NCBI GenBank assembly: GCA_003248965.1
Contig: QFQU01000016.1
Location: 14,686-78,685, forward strand
Direction of reading: 5' to 3'
Length of the DNA stretch: 64,000 nt
Source: Brevundimonas sp.
GTDB lineage: Bacteria > Pseudomonadota > Alphaproteobacteria > Caulobacterales > Caulobacteraceae
Shown: positions 17,310 to 25,578 of the stretch, piece after piece
Layout: every line of letters starts with the position of its first letter
How positions within the stretch are numbered: position 1 is the first letter of the stretch
Position numbers and translations under genes: made by a program
Notes under the pieces: generated by a model
Seen by the model: the letters and a program-made list of their open reading frames with translations, nothing else
Databases searched by the model: none
What the model was told of the DNA's origin: nothing

Positions 17310-19790
17310 ATGTGGACGCTCATCTGTCGCGTCGTCGGAACGGCGATCGCAGCGGCTTGCTTGGCGGGGGCCGCGCACGGCCAAGGTATCGAGGCGGATC
17401 GATCGCTTACGGTTGATGATTTGCTGGGGTTGGAGGCGTTCGGAAGAGCGGCCATCTCTCCGGACGGCCGATGGGCGATTTACGAGAGGCGCGGTCCTTA
17501 CGACACCATGCCCCGCATCGAAGCGAATGGCCGTTCCACCTGGCAAATCATGGAGCTCTGGATTGTTGATCTCAGCGATACAACCTCTCCAGAGGAAAGG
17601 TTGCTTCCCCACGAAGGCTTGGGGCTGCAGTTCGCCGCTTGGTCGCCGTCCTCGGATCATCTCCTTATCACGAGGCTTCAAGGCGACGGATTCGAATACG
17701 GGATCGTGTCCCTAGTCGACCGATCCGTCCGATGGACCGGCCTGACGCCCGATCTTCCCCTGGGCGGGGCGACTGCGACATGGGCGTCTGCAAACACGCT
17801 GCTGCTGCCAGTGCGCCCCGACCACAGTCTTCCGCTGGCTCTCGGGTATGATCGTACAAGCACGAGACGTCGCGCCGAGGCGTGGGAGCGGACCGCCGAA
17901 GGGCGCGAACCCTCCAGGACCGTCATCGACGCGCGGGGGGGCGTGGTCGTTCCGGAGCGCCCCGAGCCCCGCCAGGCCTTGGTTCGGCTGGAACGGGACA
18001 CGCTGCAGATCACGACCTTGCAAGAGGGATGGCTTGCCGACTTCACCGTCTCGCCTGACGGCGGAAGCGTCGCCGTGGTCATGAGGGAGGAGCCGATCCC
18101 ATTGGGAGATCCGCAGCTTCTCCACATGGAGGATGATCGAAGGCGCCGGCTTGTTCTGATCGATCTCAGGACAGGGCGCGTGCCTCTGCGAGTCGATGGG
18201 CTGGACATCGCGCCCCACCTTCTTCGATGGTCACCCGACTCGACGGCCGTCCTCGTTTGGGCCCGCCCAGACGGCGCTCGGTGGGACGAGGGAACGCTGA
18301 TGAGCGCCAGTTTTGAGTCGACCGACCCATTCAACCGCGGCGGGTTGCGTGCCGGCGCGTCAGCCAGCGTTGTTGTCGCTGGCGTGCAAGCCGACTGGCT
18401 GGGTCTCACCCCGGTCTTGTACGCACGACCGACGGAGAGTGAGCGCGGGGACTGGTATCTGCTGTCTCAGGACGGTGTCCCAGAATCCCTGACGGGCGAT
18501 TTGGTTGTGGCTCCGACGCGCATCGCTGCATCCGGGCCGGAGGGCCTGCTCGCCTTCGCGGACGGCCGCTACTGGGAAATCACAGCGCACGGAGCCCATG
18601 CGCTCTCGCCACCCAACCTTAACCTCCGGGAGGCCATGATCTTCGACCTCACCATGGGGCGTCGCCCGAAAAGCAACGAGGCGCCGCGCAGAGATTGGTC
18701 GATCGCGATTGATGGCGAAGGCCAGGTGAGGTTGGTGAGGGACGGCGCAGCGCCGACGTTGGGGGGCGGCGGCGCTGACCTCGACAAGACACTTGCCGTT
18801 TCTCCGGAGGCCGTGCTGACACTCCGTCCTCGCGGGCTCGCAGATGCCCTTTTGCATCATAGACCGGGATCGACTGAAGCGATAGCCGAGGTTAACTCGA
18901 CCCTTGCGAACATGTTCGTCACCGAGCCCAGGCCGATCCGCCACTTGGGTTTCGACGGTCGCGAAACGGAAAGCTGGCTGTTTCTGCCGAACGGCGAACC
19001 CCGAGGCGTCATCGTGAACCCCTACCCGGGCTGGGCTGACAATCTGGCGCGGCTGGACCCGCTCACTATGACGTACAGTTTTCGGCCGGAGGTCTTCGTT
19101 GGGGCCGGCTATGCCGTCCTGAGCCCATCTGTCCCTGGGGATCTACCCGTCAGGGAGCGTGGCGATGCTTATGCCCGCAGCGTCGATCTCGCCGTCGATG
19201 CGGCGTTGGCCGCCTTTCCGGAGCTTCCTTCAGACAGGATGGTCCTTTGGGGACACAGCTTTGGCGGCTATTCAGCCCTCGAGATCGCGACTCGCTCGGG
19301 CCGGTTCAGATCCTACATCGCTTCGTCCGCCTACAGTGACATGCTTGGTGTCTGGGGAGAGTTCGACGCCTTAGGGCGCATACAGCCGGAAAACGGCATG
19401 TTCTTCAGGTTCAACCAGGGTTGGACCGAGACCGGTCAGGGGGCGCTCCAAGATCCGCCGTGGCGTGCGCCGGAAGATTACGCCGCCTCCAGTCCATTTC
19501 TTCGGGCCGATCACATAACGAGGCCGATCCTGTTCCTGACGGCTGATCTCGACTTCACGCCGGCCACACAAGCCGAGAGAATGTTTAGCGCCATTCTTCG
19601 CAACCACGGACACGCCCGCATCGTGACCTATTGGGGCGAGAAGCATCTGACATGGAGCCCGGCCAACATCCGCGATCGCTACCAGCAGATTTTCGATTGG
19701 TTGGCGCTCACACTCGATGATGCTGGTTCTGAGACTACGTCAGCCGACGCTCCCAAAGGCGAACCCATCCTTCAAACGCCGCCGCCGTGA
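17310..19790 (+). CDS. Lasso-peptide isopeptidase (Atxe2-like, S9 prolyl-oligopeptidase fold)
   Basis: 826 aa with a signal peptide (AAACLAGAAHG|Q). The N-terminal two thirds is a beta-propeller. The C-terminal alpha/beta-hydrolase has GHSFGG (nucleophile Ser650), acid Asp746 or Asp748 in TADLDF, and His779 in EKHLTW. Known relatives hydrolyse the isopeptide bond of cognate lasso peptides, turning them linear. It starts 9 nt after the receptor gene. Its last 56 nt overlap the convergent C gene on the other strand. The specific call rests on the fold plus the adjacent lasso genes; a general S9 peptidase is the alternative. Confidence 0.9.
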   Translation: MWTLICRVVGTAIAAACLAGAAHGQGIEADRSLTVDDLLGLEAFGRAAISPDGRWAIYERRGPYDTMPRIEANGRSTWQIMELWIVDLSDTTSPEERLLPHEGLGLQFAAWSPSSDHLLITRLQGDGFEYGIVSLVDRSVRWTGLTPDLPLGGATATWASANTLLLPVRPDHSLPLALGYDRTSTRRRAEAWERTAEGREPSRTVIDARGGVVVPERPEPRQALVRLERDTLQITTLQEGWLADFTVSPDGGSVAVVMREEPIPLGDPQLLHMEDDRRRRLVLIDLRTGRVPLRVDGLDIAPHLLRWSPDSTAVLVWARPDGARWDEGTLMSASFESTDPFNRGGLRAGASASVVVAGVQADWLGLTPVLYARPTESERGDWYLLSQDGVPESLTGDLVVAPTRIAASGPEGLLAFADGRYWEITAHGAHALSPPNLNLREAMIFDLTMGRRPKSNEAPRRDWSIAIDGEGQVRLVRDGAAPTLGGGGADLDKTLAVSPEAVLTLRPRGLADALLHHRPGSTEAIAEVNSTLANMFVTEPRPIRHLGFDGRETESWLFLPNGEPRGVIVNPYPGWADNLARLDPLTMTYSFRPEVFVGAGYAVLSPSVPGDLPVRERGDAYARSVDLAVDAALAAFPELPSDRMVLWGHSFGGYSALEIATRSGRFRSYIASSAYSDMLGVWGEFDALGRIQPENGMFFRFNQGWTETGQGALQDPPWRAPEDYAASSPFLRADHITRPILFLTADLDFTPATQAERMFSAILRNHGHARIVTYWGEKHLTWSPANIRDRYQQIFDWLALTLDDAGSETTSADAPKGEPILQTPPP

Positions 19791-21480
19791 GGACAGCCGC
19801 GTGCTGCCCGCGCCAGATCAAGACTTCCGGAGACAGTTCGGTCAAAACTCTCTCCCGATCGATAATCCCGCATGACGCCAACCGGCCGTCGGCCAGCCAC
19901 GGTCGGAGGGTGTCCAGATTTTCCGACACCATTCGTCCGTAAATCCGGGTCATCTCGCCCTTCGTCCGGCGATCGACGATCGCGGTCGGCAATCGGTTGC
20001 GAAACGCCCTTCGCGCCAGCCCCCGGTCTCTGCCGCCGACCGAGAGCTGAGCGGTGGGAAGGGCGAGGCAGGCCTCGACGACGGGCTGCGCGCACAGGGG
20101 ATGGCGAACGTCGACCGCCTGCGTGAGCGACGAGGGGTTGTGATGGGAAATGCTGTCCGCGACCCCTGCGATATGAAAGCATTTGGCGGGTCCGAAGCCC
20201 TCAAGGTCTCTGAGCCAAGGATGTGGCGGAGGCTGTCGATCAAGCGGCGCGAGAATGGGGTGATCGCGGAGGAGGGGATCGGGTTTCCCCGGTTCATATC
20301 GGCGAGCCGTCCGAACCATTGACCAGACCGAGAGCTCATTGGCGGCGGCGAGCTCGGTGAGATCGGGCCAAGCCAGTGCTCGCCATCCATGCGCCAGCCA
20401 TTGATCCGTGAAGACGTCCGTCGTGGCGGCTTGAAACAGGATGCTGTCACCCCCTTTTCCCGTCATCACCGCCTTAGCTCCGTGGTCGTGTAGAAGGCTG
20501 GCCCAGCGCAGGTTTTGAGGATGATCGAGCGCGTTCAACCCCGGGCGGAACCCACCCGCGAGCGCGGTGAGCCAATCCGATGTCAGGGGACCGACGGCAT
20601 GGGGGGTGCAGTAAGGCTTGAAGCCGAGAGCATCGCCAAGGATTTCAACATAGGACCGCTCATCGGACTCTGGCGTGGCGCCGTAAGCATTGATCCACAA
20701 GCTGACAGGTTCCAACGCGACCTTCGCGAGAGCGGCGGCGACGATGCTGGAATCCAGACCGCCCGACACCTCGGCCGCGAGCGGCCCGGCGAGGTTTGAA
20801 AGGCGGGACACGGCCTCGTCCACCGCCGAGCGAATGCTGACTTCCGCCTGGGCTGCGGGGGGCGGGTCAAGGCTCTGCATCGCGATCTGGCGCGGGGTCC
20901 ACACAGCTATCGGGGGGACCGTCAGCGGCGTCGGCTGCACCGTGCCGGGCTCAAGGGCGTGCGGGCCGTCAAGGAGCAACGCGCCGGTTCCCGCAACCAG
21001 ACTATGCAACGCCTCGGCGACGCGGGCATAGTCGATGCGCCAGCGGGGACGAAGACAACGGACGAGCCAGTCGTCGGCCGCCGAGCACGCCACGGTCAAT
21101 CCGCAGTGGGTCCAAGCGACGCATTCCAGGGCGCCGGACGGGTCTCTGATAAAGGCTGCCGGTTGGTCCTTGGGGCCAAAGAGAACTCCTGCATACCGTC
21201 CCCACACGCGGGCGACGAGCTTTCGCTCGAAAGCCCACTGATCTTGTGGGTCAACGTAGGGGAGACGGGGTGACCGGCGATCAAATACATCCCCAATGAG
21301 CACCCAACCTCCAATGTCCACACGCTTTGGCGGACAGGGGCCGCGGACACCTAGCCAAGCGTGGGCATTGATCGGAGTGACAACATATCCCTCTGCCGAT
21401 GCTCTGGCCCGCAGATCGGTGAAGAGCCTTGAGGCTCGGGGGTCGCTGGGCGCGCGGCAGATCAGCAGATAATCGCCCAT
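19735..21480 (-). CDS. Lasso peptide cyclase (C protein, asparagine-synthetase-like)
   Basis: 581 aa from ATG 21,480, which lies 2 nt after the B stop with GAGG just before it. The N-terminal glutaminase-like domain has no nucleophile cysteine at position 2 (MGDYLLICR), as usual for lasso cyclases. The C-terminal AsnB-type domain has the ATP pyrophosphatase loop SGGLDSS (239-245), and DHPQNLRWASLLHDHGA and TGKGGDSILFQ match the family. It adenylates the Asp/Glu side chain and closes the macrolactam ring on the core N-terminus. It overlaps the convergent isopeptidase gene by 56 nt. Confidence 0.92.
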   Translation of the reverse strand: MGDYLLICRAPSDPRASRLFTDLRARASAEGYVVTPINAHAWLGVRGPCPPKRVDIGGWVLIGDVFDRRSPRLPYVDPQDQWAFERKLVARVWGRYAGVLFGPKDQPAAFIRDPSGALECVAWTHCGLTVACSAADDWLVRCLRPRWRIDYARVAEALHSLVAGTGALLLDGPHALEPGTVQPTPLTVPPIAVWTPRQIAMQSLDPPPAAQAEVSIRSAVDEAVSRLSNLAGPLAAEVSGGLDSSIVAAALAKVALEPVSLWINAYGATPESDERSYVEILGDALGFKPYCTPHAVGPLTSDWLTALAGGFRPGLNALDHPQNLRWASLLHDHGAKAVMTGKGGDSILFQAATTDVFTDQWLAHGWRALAWPDLTELAAANELSVWSMVRTARRYEPGKPDPLLRDHPILAPLDRQPPPHPWLRDLEGFGPAKCFHIAGVADSISHHNPSSLTQAVDVRHPLCAQPVVEACLALPTAQLSVGGRDRGLARRAFRNRLPTAIVDRRTKGEMTRIYGRMVSENLDTLRPWLADGRLASCGIIDRERVLTELSPEVLIWRGQHAAVLTAAAFEGWVRLWERRLT

Positions 21481-21482
21481 CC

Positions 21483-22121
21483 TCAAGACCGCATGATTGG
21501 TGTGTAGCGGCGCACGCGGGCTAGCCTGTCGCCGACGACGAGATCGCCGATCTGAAGCCAGCAATGCGCATTGAAGGGCCAGGTCCGTACGCCGAATACC
21601 CAATCTGCACGGACGCCTCGCGCGGCGAGCACGTGCCGGAGCTGAAACGAACGCTGGAGACATTCGCCTTCGCCCGGAACCCATGTGCGCGAGATCCGTG
21701 TCGCACCCACCAGCCGGGAAAGCTTCTCTTCGCTATACCGCTGAAGCCCATCGGCCTGCTCAAACGCAAGCAGTTGCCTTAACGACTTCCGTTGAAATCT
21801 CACGGCAGCGATAGCCCAACTGAAGCCGGTCGAAAGAACTTCAGATGCCGACACTCGTGCTGGAAGTGGCAGTTCTCTCGTTGCTGCAATTGGAGAGGAA
21901 GGAAGTCGCGGCGGTCTACCTGGTTTGATCAGGCCAGCGAGTTGAAGCTCAGTGGCGAGATCGGGGTCGGTAATTCGAAGCGCGCCTTGAGGAGCGAAGT
22001 GAACTTCTGCTCCACCCCCTATAAGACACTGGTAGGCGTCGCTCTCGACATCAAGAATGACCACGTCGTCATCCACACGGATCATGAAGACGCCAGGCGC
22101 ACACCACAGGAGTTGGGTCAT
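21483..22121 (-). CDS. Lasso peptide B protein: fused leader-binding (B1) and leader peptidase (B2)
   Basis: 212 aa. Residues about 1-75 resemble the PqqD-like RiPP recognition element that binds the leader (GVFMIRVDDDVVILDVESDAYQ). Residues about 95-212 are a transglutaminase-like cysteine protease with EGECLQRSF (Cys154), FNAHCWL (His186) and GDLVVGD (Asp193/198), which removes the leader. B1 and B2 are fused, as in proteobacterial clusters. The gene lies 52 nt after the precursor, with a strong hairpin between, and is translationally close to the C gene. Confidence 0.92.
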   Translation of the reverse strand: MTQLLWCAPGVFMIRVDDDVVILDVESDAYQCLIGGGAEVHFAPQGALRITDPDLATELQLAGLIKPGRPPRLPSSPIAATRELPLPARVSASEVLSTGFSWAIAAVRFQRKSLRQLLAFEQADGLQRYSEEKLSRLVGATRISRTWVPGEGECLQRSFQLRHVLAARGVRADWVFGVRTWPFNAHCWLQIGDLVVGDRLARVRRYTPIMRS

Positions 22122-22140
22122 AGACGTCGCCGAAACGAAC

Positions 22141-22168
22141 GGCGGGCGGCTGTCACCAGCCGCCCGCC
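22141..22168 (-). terminator. Perfect 12-bp hairpin between lasso precursor and B gene
   Basis: GGCGGGCGGCTG pairs perfectly with CAGCCGCCCGCC around a 4-nt loop, 5 nt after the precursor stop. On the transcribed strand the flank is GTTCGTTTC, a poor U-tract. It likely acts as a partial terminator or 3' stabiliser that keeps precursor mRNA in excess over B and C. Confidence 0.8.
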
Positions 22169-22173
22169 TTCGC

Positions 22174-22296
22174 TCAGCCCTCGGAAGGGTAGCGGCCGAT
22201 CTTCACGCCGGCCTCTTCGAACATGGTGCCGAGCCCGTCACGCGTGAGCGTCTTCGCATTGCCGAAGGTGACGAGGCGCAGAGTGGTCTTCTTCAT
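22174..22296 (-). CDS. Lasso peptide precursor (A), 40 aa
   Basis: A short ORF with ATG at 22,296 and GGAGA 8 nt upstream, ending at TGA 22,174-22,176. The leader-like half opens MKKTTLRLVTFGNAKTLTR. A second half reads DGLGTMFEEAGVKI then GRYPSEG. If Gly21 is the core N-terminus, Glu27 or Glu28 would close a 7- or 8-residue ring and Arg35/Tyr36 are plausible plug residues. The usual leader Thr at -2 is instead at -3 in that register. Cleavage after Arg19 would restore Thr-2 but make Asp20 the first core residue. Position, size and direct succession by B and C genes support the call; the cleavage site is not settled. Confidence 0.88.
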   Translation of the reverse strand: MKKTTLRLVTFGNAKTLTRDGLGTMFEEAGVKIGRYPSEG

Positions 22297-22313
22297 CTCA
22301 GTCTCTCCATCAA

Positions 22314-22339
22314 GTGTTCGCCACGAGTGTGGCGAACAC
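22314..22339. promoter_or_regulatory. Perfect 11-bp inverted repeat upstream of lasso precursor
   Basis: GTGTTCGCCAC and GTGGCGAACAC flank GAGT, ending 18 nt before the precursor start codon. An AT-rich promoter-like tract (around 22,365-22,392) lies just upstream, so the repeat is in the 5' leader or at an operator. It is not a terminator, since no T-run precedes the gene. Confidence 0.75.
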
Positions 22340-22388
22340 AGTCAGCGCCCGGATGGCGAAGTCTCAAAACTATTTTCGAAATATATTT

Positions 22389-22874
22389 CTATCGGCCGGG
22401 AGCGGGGCGGACTTGCGCGAGGTCGGTGACGCCGTTCTCGAGCCAGCGTGTGGCGGCCTGCTGCCGGTCGCTCTCGGCCAGCAAGGCGTCGTACATGGCG
22501 CAGACCGCGAGGATGATGGGCCGCGCCTCGAGCCCGGCGATGTCGTCGCCGAGCAAGGCGTTGAAGCGCTGGCCCCCGATGGTCAGGGCGGTGACCAGCT
22601 TATTGTCTGCGCATCGCAGCGCCAACTCAGGCGAACCGACCGCGACCGCCATGACGATGGCGTGAGGGTCGCTTCGCGTGGCCGCCGCGAAACGGTGAAT
22701 GTAGTCGAGGTTCAGGCTGCGACCGCCCGCCTCAAAACGATCGTAGGTTCGCAGCGCCATCTGCATGCCTTGGGCCACGACCGCGCGCGTCATGCGGCGG
22801 TGACGGCGCACCAATTTCAGCGCCTGGGAGAGAACATCGCTATCGCGCTGCGGCTGCATTCGTCTGGACGTCAA
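22389..22874 (-). CDS. Helix-turn-helix regulator upstream of lasso precursor
   Basis: 161 aa. The TTG start at 22,874 has an excellent GGGAG 6 nt upstream; ATG 22,859 is the alternative. Residues about 14-75 resemble an XRE-like helix-turn-helix (LSQALKLVRRHRRMTRAVVA, then ALRTYDRFEAGGRSLNLDYI). The rest is helical and unassigned. It is oriented toward the precursor with its stop 92 nt upstream, and divergent from the GntR gene of the transfer operon. It could serve the lasso genes or the conjugation genes; sequence alone does not decide. Confidence 0.75.
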   Translation of the reverse strand: MTSRRMQPQRDSDVLSQALKLVRRHRRMTRAVVAQGMQMALRTYDRFEAGGRSLNLDYIHRFAAATRSDPHAIVMAVAVGSPELALRCADNKLVTALTIGGQRFNALLGDDIAGLEARPIILAVCAMYDALLAESDRQQAATRWLENGVTDLAQVRPAPGR

Positions 22875-23071
22875 AGCTTGCTCCCTCCGTTAGCTGATGA
22901 TTTTCGGTTCGCCGACTTATCGGCGATCACCTCTCCGTTTCAAATCGATTCCCGCCACATAGCGGCGGCCCCAACGCCGATATGCGGCGAGTCTGCATCC
23001 GGACACCACGCAACTTGTTGGCGAGCGGTTATATGCCGCGTGCGTCGGGCGCGCGGGAGCCGGAGACTGTC

Positions 23072-23707
23072 ATGGCGAAAAGTCGCGACCCCTTCTTCAA
23101 GGCCCTCGACAACATTCGGGAGCGAGCGCGGGCCGGCGGCTATGCGCCGGGCCAGTCGATCGTCATCGTCGAGGAGGCACGTCGTCTCGACCTCTCGACG
23201 ACGCCGGTTCGGGAAGCGCTGGCCTGGCTCTGCGGGGAAGGGTTGATCGAGCGGGGACCGGCGGGCGGGTTTCTTGCCGCCCGTCTCGACGCCGGCGCGG
23301 TGCGGGATCGCTACGACCTCCGCCTGGCCTATCTGTCGGCCGCGATCGATCTGACAGCCGGATTGCCCGCCTACGGACGATCGCCCGCGCGCGACGGCGC
23401 CGCCGTGGCCGACCTGCAGGACTTGTTCGAGAGCCTGGTGCGCCGGACCGGGAACGGCGCCCTGCTTGACGCCTATCACCGCGTCGACGGCCAGCTGACG
23501 CCGTTCCGGAGCGCGGAGCGCCGGATTTTCGCGGACCTCGACGCCGAAGCGGACGATCTTCTTGAGCTGGCGGCGACCCGGGCCAATGGCGACCTCCGTG
23601 ATGGCCTGCGGGCGTATCATTATCGTCGCGGCCGCTCCGCGGCGCTCCTGTCGATGGACGTCGCGGGCCATCCGGGCGGGGAGGGTGGGGAGGACGAGGG
23701 GCCATGA
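23072..23707 (+). CDS. GntR-family transcriptional regulator of transfer operon
   Basis: 211 aa from ATG 23,072 with GGAG 6 nt upstream. The N-terminal winged helix is typical GntR (FFKALDNIRERARAGGYAPG, then LDLSTTPVREALAWLCGEGL, IERGPAGGFLAARL). The C-terminal helices look like a reduced FCD-type effector domain. The stop overlaps the traG start by 4 nt, so it heads the conjugation operon and probably autoregulates it. The effector is unknown. GntR genes are also reported near lasso clusters, but here the coupling is to traG. Confidence 0.83.
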   Translation: MAKSRDPFFKALDNIRERARAGGYAPGQSIVIVEEARRLDLSTTPVREALAWLCGEGLIERGPAGGFLAARLDAGAVRDRYDLRLAYLSAAIDLTAGLPAYGRSPARDGAAVADLQDLFESLVRRTGNGALLDAYHRVDGQLTPFRSAERRIFADLDAEADDLLELAATRANGDLRDGLRAYHYRRGRSAALLSMDVAGHPGGEGGEDEGP

Positions 23708-25578
23708 TCCTTCGGCTGATCCTGCTCGGGGCGGGGTTGGCGGCCGGCCTGCAGCTGGCCACCCAGACCTTCGCCTGGACCTATCGCCACGATCCCGTGC
23801 TGGGCGGCGGCTGGACGGTGTCGGAAGAGGTTCGCATCTATCCGCCGTGGCGCATCCTCAGCTGGCGCAGGCAGTTCGGCGGGGCCGAACCGGAGGCCTT
23901 CTCGTCCAGCGCCTTCCTGGTCCTTCTCGGAGTGATGGGCGGCTTGGGCGCAGGCCTGCTCACGCGCGGAGAGGGATCCCGCCGGCGCATCCGTGGATGG
24001 GGCGGCCTGGCCGAGGCCCGGGCCGCCGGGTTGCTAGCCGGCGCGGGGTGCGCCCTCGGGGAGCTGAAGGGGCGGCTCCTCGCAACCGTCGACATGCGGC
24101 CGAGCCTGGTGACGGGCGGCACGCGGTCGGGAAAAGGGAGGGGCCATGTCACGCCGACGCTCCTGCTGTGGAGCGAGAGCGTGCTGGTCCATGATCCGAA
24201 GCGGGAGCTCTGGCGCGAGACGGCCGGCTGGCGCTCGGGCTTCTCGCATGCGCTTTATTTCGACCCGCGTGATCCGGCATCCGCCCGCTGGAATCCCCTC
24301 GCGGAAATCCAACCCGGCCCGGGAGAACTGGCCCAGGTCCAGCGACTGGTTTCGATCCTCGCCGACCCCGGGGGCGTCCGGGATGACGAGGCCATCTGGG
24401 ACAAGGCGGCCTCCGAAATCCTGGAGGCGGTCATCCTCCATGTCCTCTACACGGCCGAGGATGCCGACAAGACGCTGCTGAAGGTCCGCGAACTGCTCGC
24501 CGACCTCGACGACACGGCCGAGGTGATGGTCAAGGCGCTGCACCGGCCGGGTCGGAACCGCGAGCCTGAAACCCACCCCTTCATCCGCACGGCCGTGCGG
24601 GGCTATGCCGCCATGCATGATCGGTTTCGGACATCGGTCCAGGGCACGGCCCGATCCTATCTGAAGTGGCTCGCGGGCGACGACGTCGAGCGCGCGCTCT
24701 CGGCCTCGGACTTCAACCTGGGCGACCTGATGTGCGCCGAGGCGCCGGTCTCGCTCTACGTCCAGGTCGCGCCGGCGGACGCGGCGGCGCTCCGGCCGCT
24801 GGTGCGACTCCTGTTCTACGCCGCCGCCCAAGCCCTCACCGTGGACGAGACCCGGGATGCGGCGGGGCGGCCGAAGCAGCGCCGGCTCCTGATGCTGATG
24901 GACGAGTTTCCCCTGCTGGGGCGCGTCAGCTTCTTCGAGAAATCCCTGCGACTTCTGAGCGGCTACGGGGTGAAGGTGATGTTCGTCGCCCAGTCGCTGA
25001 ACGACATCATCGAGACGTACGGCGCCAACAACACGATCCTCGACAACTGCGCCATCTACACAGCCTTTTCGGCGCTGGATCCGCTGACCCAGGACAAGGT
25101 CTCCAAACTCACCGGCACGATCGGCGAGATGCGTGAAAGCCGCAGCGCGCCCGCCGGCCTGGCGGCGGGACGCAGTACCGTGTCACGCTCCCAGATCGAC
25201 CGTCCGTTGCTCGAGCCCGGCGAGGTGCGCGCTCTGCCCGACGACGTTCAGCTCATCTTCGCGGCGGGCCAACGCCCTCTGCGCACTCGCAAGCTCCAGT
25301 ACGATCGCCGCCGGCCGTTCCGGAAGAGAGCCGCTCTGCCGCCGCCCGACCAGGTCGCGGGCGTCGACGCACCGACGCCCGCGCCCCATCCCTGGGCCGG
25401 CCGTCGGAGCCTCGGTGTGGACGCCGAAGCCGCCCTTCCCCTGTTCAAGGAGATCGTGGCGGCGATGGACGACAAGAAGGTCGCCGCGCGCGCCGCGGAC
25501 ATCTATGGCCGCGTAGCCCAGGAGATGGCGGCGCAGGACGCCGTCCTCGATCATCTGAAAGGGCAGGGCGATGGTTAG
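23704..25578 (+). CDS. traG: TraG/VirD4 type IV coupling protein
   Basis: 624 aa with N-terminal membrane helices (residues about 4-20 and 75-95). Walker A is GGTRSGKGRGHV (about 138-149), and HDPKRELWRETAGWRSGF follows. Walker B is RLLMLMDEFPLLG (about 392-404), and FVAQSLNDIIETYGANNTIL is the conserved motor segment. It recruits the relaxase-DNA complex to the secretion channel and pumps DNA. It overlaps the GntR gene by 4 nt and the CopG-like gene by 8 nt. Confidence 0.93.
   Translation: MILRLILLGAGLAAGLQLATQTFAWTYRHDPVLGGGWTVSEEVRIYPPWRILSWRRQFGGAEPEAFSSSAFLVLLGVMGGLGAGLLTRGEGSRRRIRGWGGLAEARAAGLLAGAGCALGELKGRLLATVDMRPSLVTGGTRSGKGRGHVTPTLLLWSESVLVHDPKRELWRETAGWRSGFSHALYFDPRDPASARWNPLAEIQPGPGELAQVQRLVSILADPGGVRDDEAIWDKAASEILEAVILHVLYTAEDADKTLLKVRELLADLDDTAEVMVKALHRPGRNREPETHPFIRTAVRGYAAMHDRFRTSVQGTARSYLKWLAGDDVERALSASDFNLGDLMCAEAPVSLYVQVAPADAAALRPLVRLLFYAAAQALTVDETRDAAGRPKQRRLLMLMDEFPLLGRVSFFEKSLRLLSGYGVKVMFVAQSLNDIIETYGANNTILDNCAIYTAFSALDPLTQDKVSKLTGTIGEMRESRSAPAGLAAGRSTVSRSQIDRPLLEPGEVRALPDDVQLIFAAGQRPLRTRKLQYDRRRPFRKRAALPPPDQVAGVDAPTPAPHPWAGRRSLGVDAEAALPLFKEIVAAMDDKKVAARAADIYGRVAQEMAAQDAVLDHLKGQGDG

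Noticed and set aside
22314..23246. 310-codon plus-strand frame over the lasso precursor leader, HTH gene and GntR start
   Set aside because: It covers the minus-strand HTH gene and the intergenic hairpin, and its translation shows no domain.
23072..23707. GntR gene considered as part of the lasso cluster
   Set aside because: It faces away from the lasso genes and overlaps traG by 4 nt, so it belongs to the transfer operon.
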